DNA of 64,000 nucleotides from Oligoflexia bacterium (GTDB lineage Bacteria > Bdellovibrionota > Bacteriovoracia > Bacteriovoracales > Bacteriovoracaceae): the NCBI GenBank assembly GCA_015231955.1, contig JADGAN010000008.1, forward strand, positions 1 through 64,000. The letters run 5' to 3'. Positions 45,292 through 55,116 of the stretch are shown piece after piece. The translations under genes were made by a program, and so were the position numbers. The stretch's first letter is position 1. Each line of letters begins with the position of its first letter. Below the pieces are notes generated by a model. It was not told the origin of the DNA, did no database searches, and saw only the letters and a list, made by a program, of their open reading frames with translations.

Positions 45292-46347
45292 GTGCAACTT
45301 CTTAAAAATTTCAAACTATTAAATATTCCCATCGAGAAAGTTAGTGAATTTTCTCCCCATCACTATACCTACTTTCCTCCCTCTAGTTTTATTTTAAAAA
45401 CTTGCCAACGACTGCTGGTGCTTTGGGTAGATCAGTTAGAGATTCATGCCATTCATCCGATGCCAGCAAAGGTGCTTTACCTCAAAGGTGAGAAAGCTTA
45501 CTCCTTCGCACTCGAGGTGGTCTCTGGTCTGCAAAGTCCTGTGGTTGGTGAGCAAGAGGTATCCCATCAATTTAAGAAGTGTTATCAAGAGTACCTGGGA
45601 ATGGAAGAGAAGTCTTCACTTGTCATGCGCCTTTTGGAAAAGCTACTCAAGGATTCCAAAGAGATTCGCTCAAATTATCTGCAAGCGCTCTCTCACAATA
45701 GCTATGCAGGACCGGTACGCCGTCTGCTCAAAGAGCGGGCCCATCATTCAAAATCGCTTTTGGCAAAATCGCTTTTGGTTTTAGGAACGGGAGAGCTGGC
45801 GGTGGAGATCGTTAAGGTGCTGCGAGATCGTGTAAAGATCGCTGTGAGTGGCCGGAATGAGAGTAAATTAGAGGAGCTGCATAGAAACTTTGGAGCAAGC
45901 ACTCTTCCCTGGAAAAGTTTTCGCACTTATTTGCAATCGCCTTACATCTGTTGTTGTATTGGAAACGAAGAGACTCTTTTTAATGATGAGCACTTCTTTC
46001 AAGAGTGGATGCTATACCATCAACAGCAAAACCTCCTGCCTTTTTTTGTCGATTTTGGGAAACCCTCTATCATTGAAAGCAAATTTGGAACAAATGAGGG
46101 GATTTATCGGCTAAGTGATATATTAAATAGCTACCAATCTGTGGATAAGAGCAGTAGCGAAAGTGTTGTGGACTCTGCACGGGATGCGATCAAAGAGATT
46201 GCCCATAAGCGCTCTCTAACGATTTTACAAGATAGGGGCGAAGCGAGTTTGCCGCTATCAGATCGTCAACCGATCCTACCCGTTGAGCACGCTCAATACT
46301 GTGAATTTGATCAAAGATCTCGGCAACCTTCACTTGATATTCGCTAA
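45292..46347 (+). CDS. hemA: Glutamyl-tRNA reductase HemA (short, divergent)
   Basis: A 351-aa protein in the position and with the core motifs of glutamyl-tRNA reductase, the NADPH enzyme that starts the C5 pathway to ALA. The catalytic Cys is in FILKTCQRLLVL (Q replaces the usual N of TCNR) near residue 38, and VVSGLQSPVVGEQEV matches the GLxSxVxGExQI signature. An NAD(P)-binding stretch VLGTGELAVEIVKVL follows near residue 163. Most family members have 400 or more residues; the C-terminal dimerisation domain is reduced here. The start is GTG with no good ribosome site and a TAG not far upstream. The last 158 bases overlap the carboxylase gene on the other strand. The divergence makes activity probable but not certain. 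Confidence 0.8.
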   Translation: MQLLKNFKLLNIPIEKVSEFSPHHYTYFPPSSFILKTCQRLLVLWVDQLEIHAIHPMPAKVLYLKGEKAYSFALEVVSGLQSPVVGEQEVSHQFKKCYQEYLGMEEKSSLVMRLLEKLLKDSKEIRSNYLQALSHNSYAGPVRRLLKERAHHSKSLLAKSLLVLGTGELAVEIVKVLRDRVKIAVSGRNESKLEELHRNFGASTLPWKSFRTYLQSPYICCCIGNEETLFNDEHFFQEWMLYHQQQNLLPFFVDFGKPSIIESKFGTNEGIYRLSDILNSYQSVDKSSSESVVDSARDAIKEIAHKRSLTILQDRGEASLPLSDRQPILPVEHAQYCEFDQRSRQPSLDIR

Positions 46348-49300
46348 ACACCTCTTGATACAGTTTTTCATAATCCTTCTCCTTAAATGATGGGTCGGAC
46401 TTTAACTGATTACGGGCAAAAATAATCCTCGAGTCGTTCAACGTTTTTTCAACCACCATTCCTGGAAAAACCACAGCAGCAGCAGCACTTCCGCCAATGA
46501 CAGAAGCGTAAGTTTTATGAATGGCGGCAACTCTTATTTTGGAGTTTAGCGCCTTAGAAAAGACCACATAGGCCCCACCGTGATAGCGAGAAATCACCAC
46601 AAAAAAGATTGGACCTTTAAAGTTCACCACAGCACGGCCAATCTCTGCTCCAAACTCTAACTGATATTCACGAAGCGACTCAGGAGAGCCATCAAAACCA
46701 GAAAGGTTTGCAAGCACCACGACTGGAAGGCGGTCACTAAAAGCGTTAAGTGCGCGAGCAATTTTTTTCGAGGAGTAGGGGAAGAGTGTTCCACCTGTCC
46801 ACGACTCTGGTCCATTGTTAGGAATGTGGCCTAAGCGCTTTAGCGGACGACTTTCGATAGCGAGAAGGCCTGTTGCAAATCCACCAATGCGCGCTTCAAA
46901 GACGACGGCGGTCTCAGCATTTTCCATGCGCGCCCATCGCTCAAGATGGCCATGATCTTGATCGATCACCGACCTCATCACTTGGCGAATATCAAAAGCA
47001 CGTTTACGATCGGGATTTAAGTCGCCAGAGAGAATATCTCCAATCTTTACCATTTGTTTCGAAGGGTCATCATAAGGGTAAAGTGTCACATCGCGATCAC
47101 TTGGATCAGAGGTTGCGATCCGTTTGGCATGAGAGAGTGCATAGTGTTTAAAGAGCAGTTCATAGGCGGCCCCAATATCTTTGGCCTGAAATTGTGCCTC
47201 TCCATTTGGCCCCATGATTTTCTCCACACCACCAATTGCCAAACTATCTTCACCAGAGACGCTTCCAGAAAACTCCAGGGCCTTTTTCCCTGTAAGCAAC
47301 ATCGATCCTTGCTCGGTCATGATGAGCACTCCTCGAGTATGCATAAGCATGGTGGCCTCAGCGTTCCAATACGACTGCGCTCCTACGTTGATACCAGAGA
47401 CGATGATATTGACCTCGCCCCCATTTTGAGTGAAGTTGATAATTCGTTTAAGCACACTAGCAGTCCAATCAAGATTTTCCGTTCCACTCTCCATATCGAT
47501 GCGTGCACCAGAGGAGATAGGAATCCATTCGATAGCTAAAGACAAACTTTCTGCCAAATCAAAGGCGGCAATAATCGCACGACATTCACTCTCGGCAAGG
47601 GCACAAAGGTTAGAGGAGGGATCACTTAAAATTAAAACTCGTTGTAGTAATCGCTCGCTGCCATCTTTGAGTTTGTTACTGATAATTCCAAAAACAATGT
47701 TAGAACGATTCTGACCAAAGGGGCGACCAGCAACCTCTATTGTTTTCCACTCCCCACTCTCTTTTTCTGGTAGCACTTCATATTCACAAAAATCATTGTT
47801 CTTGGTGTTTTCAAAATTGAGTAGGGTTGTAACTAAAGCGTAAGGATAGTAAGCACCAAGTTGAGTCGAGCGAATCAACTTCTTTTCATAGCTATTTAGA
47901 GGGCGCACACTCTCTGTGGAAGGAATTCCACTTTTAACAACAACGGGAGGTGTAGAAGGATTTTCAAAACGCGTCTCGCGTAGATCAATGCGACCACTCG
48001 CATGTTTCAAGCGATATTTCAAGACCACCTTTTCCAGGTGTAAATCTTTCACTTCGGCAGTAATGGCGGAAGGATAGGGGCCTAAGCGTTCAAAGTGACA
48101 AGCAACAGGAGGAAGCATGTTGATAATAATACGATTCCAATGCGCTTGTTTTTGTCGCTTGCTCTGCTGAAAGCGAATGGCCTCGGCGGCCGTAAGCAGA
48201 TGCTCTTCAAACCCCACCACTCGGCGAATCGATTTTTTTGAAGAGAATTCAAGTTTAACATCGGGAATCTCGAGGAAGGCCAGCAATCTTTCGTCTTTAG
48301 GATTTTCATAGGCACGCGCCAGCATTACAAAAAGGTGCTCACTACGCTCAAGCAGTGAGAGTTCAAAATTTTTATAAAGATCGAGATTCATCTCTCTAAA
48401 TTTCAATGGACAAATATTTCTGCGGAAAAGAATCTCTCTAAGTGCAGTTTCGGGAGAGGTCACCACCTCATAACTGCGAAAGGCAAGTTCACTCTCCGAG
48501 GAGAGAAAGGCCAAGGTGGTACACAAAGGCCACGCATCTGGGGGTAAAAAAGTTTTTTCCATGCGTTCAGAGATAGCATCCATGCGAGAGCGATCAAAAA
48601 ATTCTAAGCTATCGCTCTCTTCAATAACAAAGGCGATTAACTCCCGTGGAGAACGTCGTTTCAGCGCAAGATCAAGTGCATACTCTTTTAAAGCGTCGAT
48701 CACTTTGTTCTCGCGTACTAAGAGGAAGTCGCATTCAACCGAAGTCCGCTCTGCCAAAAATTTCCGATAAAGAAGTGCATTCAAAAAGTTTTCATTAAAC
48801 TCCTCGCTTACGCCGCAAATATCTCGAAAATAGCGTTTGGCCAATAATTGAAAGGCGGTGTTTCTTTGAATTTTTAGTCGACTCTTAATCGATTTCAAGA
48901 GCTCAAAAACAATACTATCATCACAAGCGATGATCTCCTCGGTAGCATCTGCTCCCAGCATAGAGCTGGATAAATTCTCTACCTTCTCTTTTTTCGCTCT
49001 TCGAACAGAGCGCTGGAACTCTTTATCAATCAATTGATAGCGTGTATGCGAGGCCGCATTAGCAAGCGATTTGGTGTTTTCGCTTTCACGCGCCAGTTCA
49101 CTCACTTCATCGAGAAGATTGGAGAGCGAGACTTGCTCACTATCCGGCAGTGGTGCTTTAAGATCACAAAGAAAATTTTGTAACTCAAAAATAGTCGCCA
49201 ACAACAACTCATTCTTCTGATCGAGATGAGCATGAGAGATGTACATGCGATACAAAATATCATCGCTTAATTCATTATCTGCATGATTCTCGCTATAACT

Positions 49301-51748
49301 ATCATTACAAGAATAAGAGATGAGTGCCTCTTTGAGTGATGTAATAAATTTTTCAGGAAGCCCACTCTCTTTTTGGTGTTGCCGTTTAAAATAGTGTTTT
49401 AAGTACTCTTGAAAAGGGTGCGCACGTGCAGAACCCTCTTCATGGATTGCAACCTTTGAGAAAAAGCGTTCAATCAAAACGTAAAGTTTCAAGATCTCCT
49501 TAAAAAGATAATAGGGACTATCCTCAAGTTGAATATTCTCCCGTGCTAACAACAAAGTTCGCTCTAAAATATTTTTAATAGGGAGATCGTAATCAAATCC
49601 TAAAAAAATTGCTTTAAACTCACGCTCTAGTGTCGGCCAATCGTTATGAGAGGAGGAGTGTAGCCAATTGTAAATCTCTTCGTGTATGAGAGATAGCTGC
49701 TCTTCACCCTTGCCTTTAGGAACCACCTGCTGCAAGCTCTCTTTTCCCGTCTCACTGGGTTTTAAGTGTACCAACACTTGCCCAGCAGAAACTTGCTCTC
49801 CCTTGCGCACATGAATGGCCTCAATGACTCCATCTTGCATGGCCACGATGGGTAACTCCATCTTCATCGCCTCTAAAATTAAAATCAGTTCCCCTTTAAC
49901 GACGTAATCTCCAACAGCTTTCTTCACCATTAAGACCATAGAGGGCGAAGGCGACTTCACGATGCCTTGAGAATCCTTCTCAATGTGATAGGGAATACCA
50001 TCCACTTCACATTGAAAAACATCTCCTCGTAGCACCAATTGAATCTTATGAACCTTCTCCATAATGGTAAGCAGTAATTCGTTGCCTTTTTTCCTCGAAT
50101 GCACCACCACTGTAGGCGAATTATTGACACTCAAATGAAAATAATCGGCCAAGACTTGTTTAATCTTGAAAATATATTTTTGTCCCTGAAAATTAAGGCC
50201 GGTTTCATAAAAAGAGGACTTGCTTAAATTTTGTGGAAGCGAAGGACGATCAAATTTTCTTAAAAAATTGGCCACCTCCTCTTGGTAATTTTCCTTATAA
50301 TTGTGCAAGGCCACGGCAATCAAGGCCTCTCCCCAATGATTCCTTTTATAGATCTCTTTGTGTTCCTTTAAAAGCTCTTCGATAAAATTGGTGGCCACTC
50401 CTCCCTTTTGGTACTGAGGGTGTTGCAAGATCGCTTTAAGGAAAGCGCGATTGGTAGTTCCTCCCTCAATTTTAATTTTTAATTCGTCAAGAGCACGCAC
50501 CAAGCGTGCAATCGCCTCCTCGCGTGTGGATGCCACTGCAATGATTTTGGCGATCATCGAATCAAAACAAGAAGGCACGATACTTCCCTCGGACACACCC
50601 GTATCAATGCGAAGACCAGGTCCCGTCGGTGGAACAAAGAGAGAGATTGGCCCCGGAGAAGGGGTGAAGTTTTTATCCGCATCCTCTGCATTTAAACGCA
50701 CTTCAATCACAAATCCACGAGGCGTTTCTCGGCGCTCACGAGGAAGCTCATATCCAAAGGCCACTGCTAATTGCAACTTCACCAGGTCAATACCAAAAAG
50801 TTGTTCCGTAATAGGATGTTCCACTTGTAATCTAGTATTGACCTCCATAAAGAAGGGTTGCTCACGATGAAGATCGTAGATATATTCCACTGTTCCCACA
50901 TTGTAATAACCAGAAGTTTTAATCAGGCGCTTGGAGGCCTCTTCCATGCGTGCGATAGTCTCTGCATCGATATTGATCGGTAACGTCTCTTCGATAATTT
51001 TTTGATTGTTTCGTTGAACCGAACAATCGCGAACACCATAGGTGTGAACATTGCCAAAATAATCGGCAACAATTTGTACTTCAAGATGGCGTGCCTTGAT
51101 CACCATTGCTTCCATAAAGAGAGTATCATTTTTGGTAATTCGGATGGTCTCTTCACGAGCAGAGTTAAACTGCATCTCCAACTCTTCTTCACAAAATACT
51201 TTACGAATCCCACGTCCACCGCCAGCATTTGCTGCCTTGATAATCACGGGGTAACCAATTTTTTTAGCAAAGATGCGCGCCTCTTCAACATTTTTAAGTC
51301 CGCTCTCACTCCAGGGCAAAATCGGAACATCTGCCTGAAAGGCCACCTTTTTCGCAGCAATCTTGTCCCCTAAAAGCGCCATCGATTCAGAAGAGGGGCC
51401 AATCCATACAATACCATTCTCCTCGATGCTTTTGGCAAAGGAGACATCTTCAGAAAGAAAACCCCAACCCACCCATACCGCATCAACGTGATACTCTTTG
51501 ATCGTTCGTAAGAGCAGCTCTTGATCTAAATAGGGAATGCCATTTATTTTTGAAAGCATGACACTCTCATGTGCTTGCTTCACAAATAGGGCATCACACT
51601 CCTCTTCAATAAAGAGGGCCACAGTCTTTATGTGATAATTTTCTTGAAGGTTAAACTCATTAACCGCTTTAATAAATCTCACAGCGGCCTCACCACGATT
51701 GATGATAGCAATCCGGGAATCCCGATGAAGTAACTTTTTTTCTTTCAT
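46190..51748 (-). CDS. Single-chain biotin-dependent acyl-CoA carboxylase
   Basis: An 1852-aa fusion with all parts of an acetyl/propionyl-CoA carboxylase. Biotin carboxylase lies at residues about 10-470 (KAANAGGGRGIRKV, the ATP-grasp glycine loop; FMEVNTRLQVEHPITE). The biotin carrier is near 600-670 with EAMKMELP (biotin Lys 629). A central helical region of about 600 residues follows without known motif. The carboxyltransferase runs from about 1280 to 1840 (WIPISSGARIDMESG, IVSGINVGAQSYWNAEATML, TGKKALEFSGSVSGEDS, IMGPNGEAQFQA, and the closing IERAQRVGSVDDLIAAN). This order, BC-BCCP-centre-CT, is that of eukaryotic ACC and of certain bacterial fused carboxylases. It lies 12 bp after the lysine transaminase gene. 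Which acyl-CoA it prefers cannot be told. Confidence 0.85.
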   Translation of the reverse strand: MKEKKLLHRDSRIAIINRGEAAVRFIKAVNEFNLQENYHIKTVALFIEEECDALFVKQAHESVMLSKINGIPYLDQELLLRTIKEYHVDAVWVGWGFLSEDVSFAKSIEENGIVWIGPSSESMALLGDKIAAKKVAFQADVPILPWSESGLKNVEEARIFAKKIGYPVIIKAANAGGGRGIRKVFCEEELEMQFNSAREETIRITKNDTLFMEAMVIKARHLEVQIVADYFGNVHTYGVRDCSVQRNNQKIIEETLPINIDAETIARMEEASKRLIKTSGYYNVGTVEYIYDLHREQPFFMEVNTRLQVEHPITEQLFGIDLVKLQLAVAFGYELPRERRETPRGFVIEVRLNAEDADKNFTPSPGPISLFVPPTGPGLRIDTGVSEGSIVPSCFDSMIAKIIAVASTREEAIARLVRALDELKIKIEGGTTNRAFLKAILQHPQYQKGGVATNFIEELLKEHKEIYKRNHWGEALIAVALHNYKENYQEEVANFLRKFDRPSLPQNLSKSSFYETGLNFQGQKYIFKIKQVLADYFHLSVNNSPTVVVHSRKKGNELLLTIMEKVHKIQLVLRGDVFQCEVDGIPYHIEKDSQGIVKSPSPSMVLMVKKAVGDYVVKGELILILEAMKMELPIVAMQDGVIEAIHVRKGEQVSAGQVLVHLKPSETGKESLQQVVPKGKGEEQLSLIHEEIYNWLHSSSHNDWPTLEREFKAIFLGFDYDLPIKNILERTLLLARENIQLEDSPYYLFKEILKLYVLIERFFSKVAIHEEGSARAHPFQEYLKHYFKRQHQKESGLPEKFITSLKEALISYSCNDSYSENHADNELSDDILYRMYISHAHLDQKNELLLATIFELQNFLCDLKAPLPDSEQVSLSNLLDEVSELARESENTKSLANAASHTRYQLIDKEFQRSVRRAKKEKVENLSSSMLGADATEEIIACDDSIVFELLKSIKSRLKIQRNTAFQLLAKRYFRDICGVSEEFNENFLNALLYRKFLAERTSVECDFLLVRENKVIDALKEYALDLALKRRSPRELIAFVIEESDSLEFFDRSRMDAISERMEKTFLPPDAWPLCTTLAFLSSESELAFRSYEVVTSPETALREILFRRNICPLKFREMNLDLYKNFELSLLERSEHLFVMLARAYENPKDERLLAFLEIPDVKLEFSSKKSIRRVVGFEEHLLTAAEAIRFQQSKRQKQAHWNRIIINMLPPVACHFERLGPYPSAITAEVKDLHLEKVVLKYRLKHASGRIDLRETRFENPSTPPVVVKSGIPSTESVRPLNSYEKKLIRSTQLGAYYPYALVTTLLNFENTKNNDFCEYEVLPEKESGEWKTIEVAGRPFGQNRSNIVFGIISNKLKDGSERLLQRVLILSDPSSNLCALAESECRAIIAAFDLAESLSLAIEWIPISSGARIDMESGTENLDWTASVLKRIINFTQNGGEVNIIVSGINVGAQSYWNAEATMLMHTRGVLIMTEQGSMLLTGKKALEFSGSVSGEDSLAIGGVEKIMGPNGEAQFQAKDIGAAYELLFKHYALSHAKRIATSDPSDRDVTLYPYDDPSKQMVKIGDILSGDLNPDRKRAFDIRQVMRSVIDQDHGHLERWARMENAETAVVFEARIGGFATGLLAIESRPLKRLGHIPNNGPESWTGGTLFPYSSKKIARALNAFSDRLPVVVLANLSGFDGSPESLREYQLEFGAEIGRAVVNFKGPIFFVVISRYHGGAYVVFSKALNSKIRVAAIHKTYASVIGGSAAAAVVFPGMVVEKTLNDSRIIFARNQLKSDPSFKEKDYEKLYQEVFSEYQVKVAEIFDQIHSIERAQRVGSVDDLIAANSLRPYLVKSLESAYGQSL

Positions 51749-51760
51749 AATTTTTACCTG

Positions 51761-53113
51761 TTAAAGTTTTGAAAGCGTCCTGGCAAGCTTTTGAATCATG
51801 AGATCGATCTCATTCATAGTCACATCCAGAGGGGGACGAAAACGGATACTCTCTTTTCCTGCTCCAAGGAGAAGCATCTCTTCTTGATTTAGAGCAAGAT
51901 CGATAAGCTTGGCCTTATGGGACTGTAGCTTTAAAGAAAATCCCTGATAAAGCCCCAGCCCTCTCACATTATAGATAAGATGAGGAAATTTTGCAGTAAG
52001 CTCCTGGAGGCAATTTACCAAATGTGCACCTTTAGCGGCCACTTGCTCTAAAAGTTTTTCATCACGAATGATCTTCCACTCTTGCATAAAGCGAACCATA
52101 TCACAAAGTGAACCACCCCAAGTAGAGTCTAACAGGCCAACATCATCCATTGATTCCAACATGTAGAGCACACCATTTCCCAATTTTTTCGCACTGGCCA
52201 CCGCCTGTGGTGGATGAGGAAGATTAAAAAGGTCGATGCAAAAGAAGGAGCCAGTTTGCCCACCCGAGGTCTGCACCTCATCGATTCCGAGCAAAATACT
52301 ATGCTTATGGCATAGTTCACTTAAGCGCTGGTAAAATTCTGGTAGCGCCACTCTTTGTCCTCCGGCACCTTGAATCGGCTCCAAGATCACCGCTACAATT
52401 TCGTCACGATAAAGCTTAACCAGATGCTCTAAAGTAAGTAGCGCACTCTCCATCTCTTTGCGATTCTCTTCGTAAGACAACGAGTGATCGACAGCAGGAA
52501 AAGGTACTTGCATATTACCGGGAACTAGTCCGTGATAATCACGAGTGATCAGCGGGTCGTGTGCTAATTTTGTAATATTAAGAGCAAAGAGCGTGCGTCC
52601 ATGAAAAGCTTGATCAAAGTAGACAAAACGTCGATTGTTGACGCTTTTTTGCTCCCGAAGCAGGCGTTGGTGATGAAGATAGATAAAATACTTCATCATA
52701 TTCTCTACGGCCTCTGCACCAGAGTTGACCACATAAAGCTCCACCTTCTTTGAAGCCTTGGCCATACAATTAGGGGCCAACTGAAAAAGGAGTCTATAAT
52801 AATCTAAACACTCTTTGGTCAGATAATCGGGATTTGCCATCTTATTGTTGGCAGCAACAGCAAGGCGTTTTAAATAATCTGCTTCATACATGCGATCGTG
52901 ATTAAAACCGATAAGCTTAGAGCCGTAAAGGCCACTCCAATCAAAGATCTGGTCGCCATCGACAGTTGCAAGGTACATCCCTTTTGATTTTTCAAGATCT
53001 ATAACAAAGGGGTAAGGTTCGACAATAACGTATTGATTGAGCTCCTCAATCATTGACCCACTTAACGGCTTTGGAAACACTTGCTCTTCTTGCTGCTCAT
53101 CGCCCATAATCAC
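51761..53113 (-). CDS. lat: L-lysine 6-transaminase (class III)
   Basis: A 450-aa class III aminotransferase matching lysine epsilon-aminotransferase, which turns lysine into 2-aminoadipate semialdehyde. Landmarks are [68 protein letters not shown], and [12 protein letters not shown], which supplies the Schiff-base Lys. The start may be GTG at 53113, overlapping the cysK stop as GTGA, or ATG at 53107. It forms a run with cysK and cysE upstream and the carboxylase downstream. Other omega-aminotransferases are possible, but GLYGSK and the [13 protein letters not shown] stretch favour lysine. Confidence 0.8.
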   Translation of the reverse strand: MIMGDEQQEEQVFPKPLSGSMIEELNQYVIVEPYPFVIDLEKSKGMYLATVDGDQIFDWSGLYGSKLIGFNHDRMYEADYLKRLAVAANNKMANPDYLTKECLDYYRLLFQLAPNCMAKASKKVELYVVNSGAEAVENMMKYFIYLHHQRLLREQKSVNNRRFVYFDQAFHGRTLFALNITKLAHDPLITRDYHGLVPGNMQVPFPAVDHSLSYEENRKEMESALLTLEHLVKLYRDEIVAVILEPIQGAGGQRVALPEFYQRLSELCHKHSILLGIDEVQTSGGQTGSFFCIDLFNLPHPPQAVASAKKLGNGVLYMLESMDDVGLLDSTWGGSLCDMVRFMQEWKIIRDEKLLEQVAAKGAHLVNCLQELTAKFPHLIYNVRGLGLYQGFSLKLQSHKAKLIDLALNQEEMLLLGAGKESIRFRPPLDVTMNEIDLMIQKLARTLSKL

Positions 53114-54036
53114 CAAACTTGTTCCATGGAGAGGTATCGTTCTCCGGTATCGTATGTAAATGTTAAGACAATACTACCATCTTTGAAGCTTGTCATTTTC
53201 TCTGCGACAGCGGCGAGTGATGCACCAGACGAGATCCCTATGAAAAGGCCAAGCTTTTTTGCTGAAAGCCTTGTATACTCGAATGCTTTATCATTGGTGA
53301 CAGGAATAATCTCATCGAGCAGCTCACGGCGAAGAATCGCTGGAACAAAACCAGCGCCAATGCCTTGAATGGGGTGTGGCCCTGGGGCGCTTCCACTGAG
53401 CACTGATGAATCTTTGGGTTCGACCGCAAAAATTTTAAGAGAAGGATTTGTCTCTCGAAGTTTCGATCCAACTCCAGTGATGTGCCCGCCCGTACCGACT
53501 CCTGTAATGAGATAATTTAAAGAGGATCCAAAATCGTCAATGATCTCTTGTGCTGTTGTCCGCTGATGAATCTTTACATTGGCACTATTTTCAAATTGCG
53601 AAGGCATCCAATACTTAGAAGGTTCACTACCCAAAATTTCACATGCTTTGGCAACAGCTCCACTCATTCCTTTCTCTTTCGGAGTAAGCTCAAGCTCAGC
53701 ACCATAAATTTTCAAGATCTTTCTGCGCTCGATAGACATCGATTCAGGCATGACCAAGAGAATAGGGTAATTTTTTATCGCCGCCACCATAGCAAGCCCA
53801 ATTCCAGTATTTCCAGAAGTCGGTTCCACAATCGTCATTCCAGGCCTTAGCACGCCCTGCTTTTCCGCCTCTTCAACCATGGCAAGTGCAATACGATCTT
53901 TGATGCTTCCACCTGGGTTACTTTTTTCCACTTTCGCCCACACTTCAATCTTGCGCTTAACCGCCTCTGGATAGAGGGCAGTAACTTCTAAGTGTGGAGT
54001 GTTGCCAATCATCTCTAAAATTGTTTTGTACTTCAT
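53110..54036 (-). CDS. cysK: Cysteine synthase CysK
   Basis: A 308-aa PLP enzyme of fold type II that makes cysteine from O-acetylserine and sulfide. The Schiff-base Lys lies in [16 protein letters not shown] near residue 45; [14 protein letters not shown] binds the substrate; [12 protein letters not shown] holds the cofactor phosphate; [10 protein letters not shown] follows near 265; and the end [13 protein letters not shown] has the usual GERYLS. The length is typical. The ATG overlaps the cysE stop by 4 bp (ATGA), and its own stop overlaps the lysine transaminase start. Confidence 0.92.
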   Translation of the reverse strand: MKYKTILEMIGNTPHLEVTALYPEAVKRKIEVWAKVEKSNPGGSIKDRIALAMVEEAEKQGVLRPGMTIVEPTSGNTGIGLAMVAAIKNYPILLVMPESMSIERRKILKIYGAELELTPKEKGMSGAVAKACEILGSEPSKYWMPSQFENSANVKIHQRTTAQEIIDDFGSSLNYLITGVGTGGHITGVGSKLRETNPSLKIFAVEPKDSSVLSGSAPGPHPIQGIGAGFVPAILRRELLDEIIPVTNDKAFEYTRLSAKKLGLFIGISSGASLAAVAEKMTSFKDGSIVLTFTYDTGERYLSMEQVW

Positions 54037-55031
54037 CGTCGTTTCTTCCTTTTTTGAATTCCATATTGCTCATGAGACTCTGCGAGTTCTTCTAATTTTT
54101 TCTCTTGATGAGAAACCATTTTAATTTCACTCTTATTGGTCACAATCGAATTTGCGGGAACACTATGAGTAAGCCAGACGTTACCACCAACAATGGTATT
54201 GGCACCAATGACTGTTTCACCTCCTAAGATAGTAGCACTGGAGTAAATTACACAATTATCTTCAATAGTAGGATGGCGTTTTAAATTTTGTAAATGTTTT
54301 TTTACACTAAGAGCACCAAAAGTCACCCCTTGAAAAATTTTAACATTTTTTCCCACAATGGTAGTCTCTCCAACCACCACGCCTGTACCATGATCGATGC
54401 AAAAGCTCTCTCCAATTTTTGCTCCCGGGTGAATGTCAATGCCGGTTAGTTGATGAGCATACTCACTCATTATTCGTGCAAGTGTTCGTAGTTCTTGCTT
54501 GTAAAAAAAGTGGGCCACACGATGGATAGCGATAGCAAAAAATCCTGGATAGGTGGTCACCACCTCTTGGATGGTATTAGCGGCCGGATCTCCATTCAAA
54601 ATCGCCTCTGCATCCTTATCAAGAAGATCCAAAATCTCCTCAAATTCGCGAAAAAATTTATCGGCAATCTTCTCATAATGTGCAACATTTTTCTGATAGT
54701 TACTATATGTTGTCGAGCTTGCTGCCGATACATCACCGAGGTTAAACATCATCAAAATCTGCAATAATCGCACTCGCATCTTTTCCAGACAGAAATAAAT
54801 TTCATTTTCATTATGGTACCCATAAGCAGAGAACTCCGGATTGGTGATATCGAACACCTCCAGTAAAAAATCGTGAATCATCTGCTTATTAAGATAATGA
54901 ACACCATCTTTGGAGAGCTTTTGTTTAAAAAGTTTCTGAGCAAGTTTCTTTGTCACGGCAGTTAACTCCTTCGCTATCTCTGTCCTCACCTCATGACTCA
55001 CAGTGGTGGCAAGATGGCAAGATTTTAGCAT
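54033..55031 (-). CDS. cysE: Serine O-acetyltransferase CysE
   Basis: A 332-aa left-handed beta-helix enzyme that acetylates serine with acetyl-CoA, the step before CysK. Hexapeptide motifs are clear from about residue 190: [37 protein letters not shown], and [21 protein letters not shown]. The catalytic His-Asp pair is in FCIDHGTG. The N-terminal half is helical and long, as in the larger SAT class. GAGG lies seven bases before the ATG. The stop overlaps cysK's start by 4 bp, in line with a cysteine-synthase pair. It is divergent from the hemCD gene. Confidence 0.9.
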   Translation of the reverse strand: MLKSCHLATTVSHEVRTEIAKELTAVTKKLAQKLFKQKLSKDGVHYLNKQMIHDFLLEVFDITNPEFSAYGYHNENEIYFCLEKMRVRLLQILMMFNLGDVSAASSTTYSNYQKNVAHYEKIADKFFREFEEILDLLDKDAEAILNGDPAANTIQEVVTTYPGFFAIAIHRVAHFFYKQELRTLARIMSEYAHQLTGIDIHPGAKIGESFCIDHGTGVVVGETTIVGKNVKIFQGVTFGALSVKKHLQNLKRHPTIEDNCVIYSSATILGGETVIGANTIVGGNVWLTHSVPANSIVTNKSEIKMVSHQEKKLEELAESHEQYGIQKRKKRR

Positions 55032-55082
55032 TTATCATCCTCAGCTATGGCCAGAGAGTCTAATTAGATTTATTAATTACAC

Positions 55083-55088
55083 TATAAT
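55083..55088 (+). promoter_or_regulatory. Candidate -10 box of the hemCD-hemB-hemL run
   Basis: A perfect TATAAT lies in the 85-bp gap between cysE and the hemCD start at 55117. Initiation near 55095 would leave a leader of about 22 bases with GAGG about 11 bases before the ATG. The -35 position holds only a weak match. Confidence 0.4.
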
Positions 55089-55116
55089 GTTATATGGAAA
55101 TGAGGTTGAAAGAAAT

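Noticed and set aside
45099-45332. 77-residue minus-strand frame between plsB and hemA
   Set aside because: It begins inside the hemA start region on the other strand, has no ribosome site, and its hydrophobic start is short; I saw nothing to support it.
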